Assembly (NCBI RefSeq): GCF_004564355.1
Contig: NZ_CP038266.1
Coordinates: 2,480,001-2,544,000, forward strand
DNA: 64,000 bases
Direction: 5' to 3'
Origin: Microbacterium wangchenii
Lineage (GTDB): Bacteria; Actinomycetota; Actinomycetes; Actinomycetales; Microbacteriaceae
This document shows positions 62,972 through 64,000 of this stretch, in pieces; within the stretch, counting starts at the first letter, position 1; the number at the start of each line of letters is the position of its first letter. The notes under the pieces are model-generated. The model ran no database searches. It saw only the letters and a list, made by a program, of their open reading frames with translations, and was not told the origin of the DNA. The translations under genes and the position numbers were made by a program.

Positions 62972-63860
62972 GGTCGGCCGAGGAGGTGGGCACTTCGATG
63001 CCCGCCTCGCGCAGGCGCACCGCGGAGGCGGCGGCGTCGACGTACTGCAGCGGCGGCGCATCCACCAGCGGCACGACCGAGTGCACGATCGTGTGGTCGT
63101 ACACGTGGATGAGGTTGAACCCCTGTGCCGCGTCGTGCGGACGCGTGCCGCCCACCGGCACGGTCAGATCCTGCGTGTAGCACGTGGCCGACGCGACCGA
63201 CACGGGGATGCCGGCGAAGGTGGCGAACGTGGAGTAGTGCAGGTGGCCGCCGATGATGGCGCGCACGTCGGTGCCCCGCAGCACGCGTGCCAGCCGCGCC
63301 TGGTCGCGCAGCTCCACGGTCGCGGCGAGGTCCAGCACGCTGGGCACCGGAGGATGGTGCAGCGCCAGGATCGTGCCGTGCGGGGCGGGGGTGGCGAGCA
63401 CGTCGGCCAGCCACCGCAGTTGCGCGTCGGAGACCTCCCCGTGGTGGGAGCCGGGCACCGTGGTGTCCAGCGTGACGATCCGCAGTCCGTCCACCTCGTC
63501 CACACGGTCCACGGGGGCGGTCGGGTCCGATTCGTCGCCCGGCATCAGCTGCGCCCGGAAGGCCGTGCGGTCATCGTGGTTGCCCATCACCCAGATGACC
63601 TTCGCGCCCAGGCGTGCGGCGAGCGGTTCGACCAGCTCCCGCACCCGCGCGTACGCCTCGCCCTCGCCGTGATCGGCCAGGTCGCCGGTGAACACCAGCG
63701 CGTCGGGGCGGACCCCGGAGGCTTCGATCGCCGTGAGCGCCCGGGCGAGGGAGGCCTCGCTGTCGATCGCGTCGTACAGACGTGATCCGAGGGCACGCAC
63801 GTGCGTGTCACTGAGATGGAGCAGGATGCGTTCGGCTTTCGGGTACTCGGCGTACCGCAT
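62925..63860 (-). CDS. Metallophosphoesterase (CpdA/Icc-like cyclic nucleotide phosphodiesterase)
   Basis: A 311-residue class III phosphodiesterase-type protein. Metal motifs run in order: DTH in [12 protein letters not shown] in [13 protein letters not shown] in WVMGNHDD, and GGHLHY near residue 200. A roughly 60-residue C-terminal extension is poorly conserved. Substrates in the family include 3',5'-cAMP. AGGGGAG precedes the ATG at 63860. Confidence 0.92.
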   Translation of the reverse strand: MRYAEYPKAERILLHLSDTHVRALGSRLYDAIDSEASLARALTAIEASGVRPDALVFTGDLADHGEGEAYARVRELVEPLAARLGAKVIWVMGNHDDRTAFRAQLMPGDESDPTAPVDRVDEVDGLRIVTLDTTVPGSHHGEVSDAQLRWLADVLATPAPHGTILALHHPPVPSVLDLAATVELRDQARLARVLRGTDVRAIIGGHLHYSTFATFAGIPVSVASATCYTQDLTVPVGGTRPHDAAQGFNLIHVYDHTIVHSVVPLVDAPPLQYVDAAASAVRLREAGIEVPTSSADLSRTAPPTAPLPVLR

Positions 63861-63923
63861 GACTCCCCTTCGCGCCGGCGGGTGCGGCGATCTGGTGTTC
63901 GGCTCTTGCGTTCCGCGTCAAAT

Positions 63924-63956
63924 GTTACCGGCATGTTTCGGGAGCGGGCCGGTAAC
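63924..63956. repeat. 8-bp inverted repeat GTTACCGG-N17-CCGGTAAC upstream of the phosphoesterase
   Basis: Perfect 8-bp arms in relatively AT-rich intergenic DNA near the right edge, about 64 bp before the ATG on the minus strand. It could be a regulator site; no further gene is visible to the window's end. Confidence 0.45.
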
Positions 63957-64000
63957 GGGCGGGGAACGCGCCGTGAACGCGTCAGGAAGCGCCGCTGGCC

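Overview
The window is a gene-dense, very GC-rich (roughly 70%) stretch of an actinobacterial chromosome, best matched to Microbacteriaceae (a Microbacterium-like organism). This rests on recognisable gene families, the conserved actinobacterial orders greA-DUF4307 / hemolysin III / short cis-prenyltransferase and eno-divIC-DUF501, many GTG starts, 4-nt ATGA/GTGA gene overlaps, and many promoters where a TANNNT hexamer lies only 6-7 nt before the start codon (predicted leaderless mRNAs). It looks like core chromosome: I see no transposase, phage module or CRISPR array.

Layout. 0-5 kb: DUF4245 protein, beta-carbonic anhydrase, fumarase, and a two-component system. 5-14.3 kb: PIN-PhoH ATPase, cis-prenyltransferase, hemolysin III, DUF4307, greA, threonine dehydratase, AI-2E-type permease, and a YcaQ-type winged-helix protein with a secreted unknown. 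14.3-20.5 kb: lemA, a racemase-fold/FAD-oxidase pair, a GAF histidine kinase, and a three-gene molybdopterin oxidoreductase / flavin reductase / zinc-ribbon operon. 20.5-25.7 kb: a tRNA with anticodon UAA, type II NADH dehydrogenase, a mycosin-like subtilase, DUF501, divIC and eno. 25.8-32.5 kb: methyltransferase, GntR and AraC regulators, a VOC protein, hisS, mazG and nhaA. 32.6-41.2 kb: ppc, mfd, pth and rplY. 41-50.4 kb: a block between rplY and prs holding gnd, a BBE-type flavoenzyme, an epimerase, a second two-component system, and a flavin electron-transfer module (FMN-binding lipoprotein, ApbE, and an RnfD/NqrB-like membrane domain fused to a flavin reductase). 50.4-55.6 kb: prs, glmU, tRNA-Gln, MarR, ABC-F and KTSC. 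55.6-64 kb: an OpuC/ProU-type osmolyte ABC importer, DUF427, ispE, an aldo/keto reductase, a Stealth-family sugar-phosphate transferase and a metallophosphoesterase.

Metabolic links: fumarase, PEP carboxylase and enolase serve central carbon flow. gnd and prs feed pentose phosphate and PRPP. glmU supplies UDP-GlcNAc, while ispE and the cis-prenyltransferase supply isoprenoid and cell-wall carriers. The NADH dehydrogenase and the flavin module are alternative electron outlets. Points most worth a second look are the class I-folded tRNA(UAA) in a window with no TTA codon that I can find, glmU starting one base after a tRNA, a 69-bp palindromic insert in frame inside mazG, the divIC start inside a 15-bp hairpin, and the flavin module. 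No gap exceeds 300 bases; the longest (4874-5158) holds two terminator hairpins.
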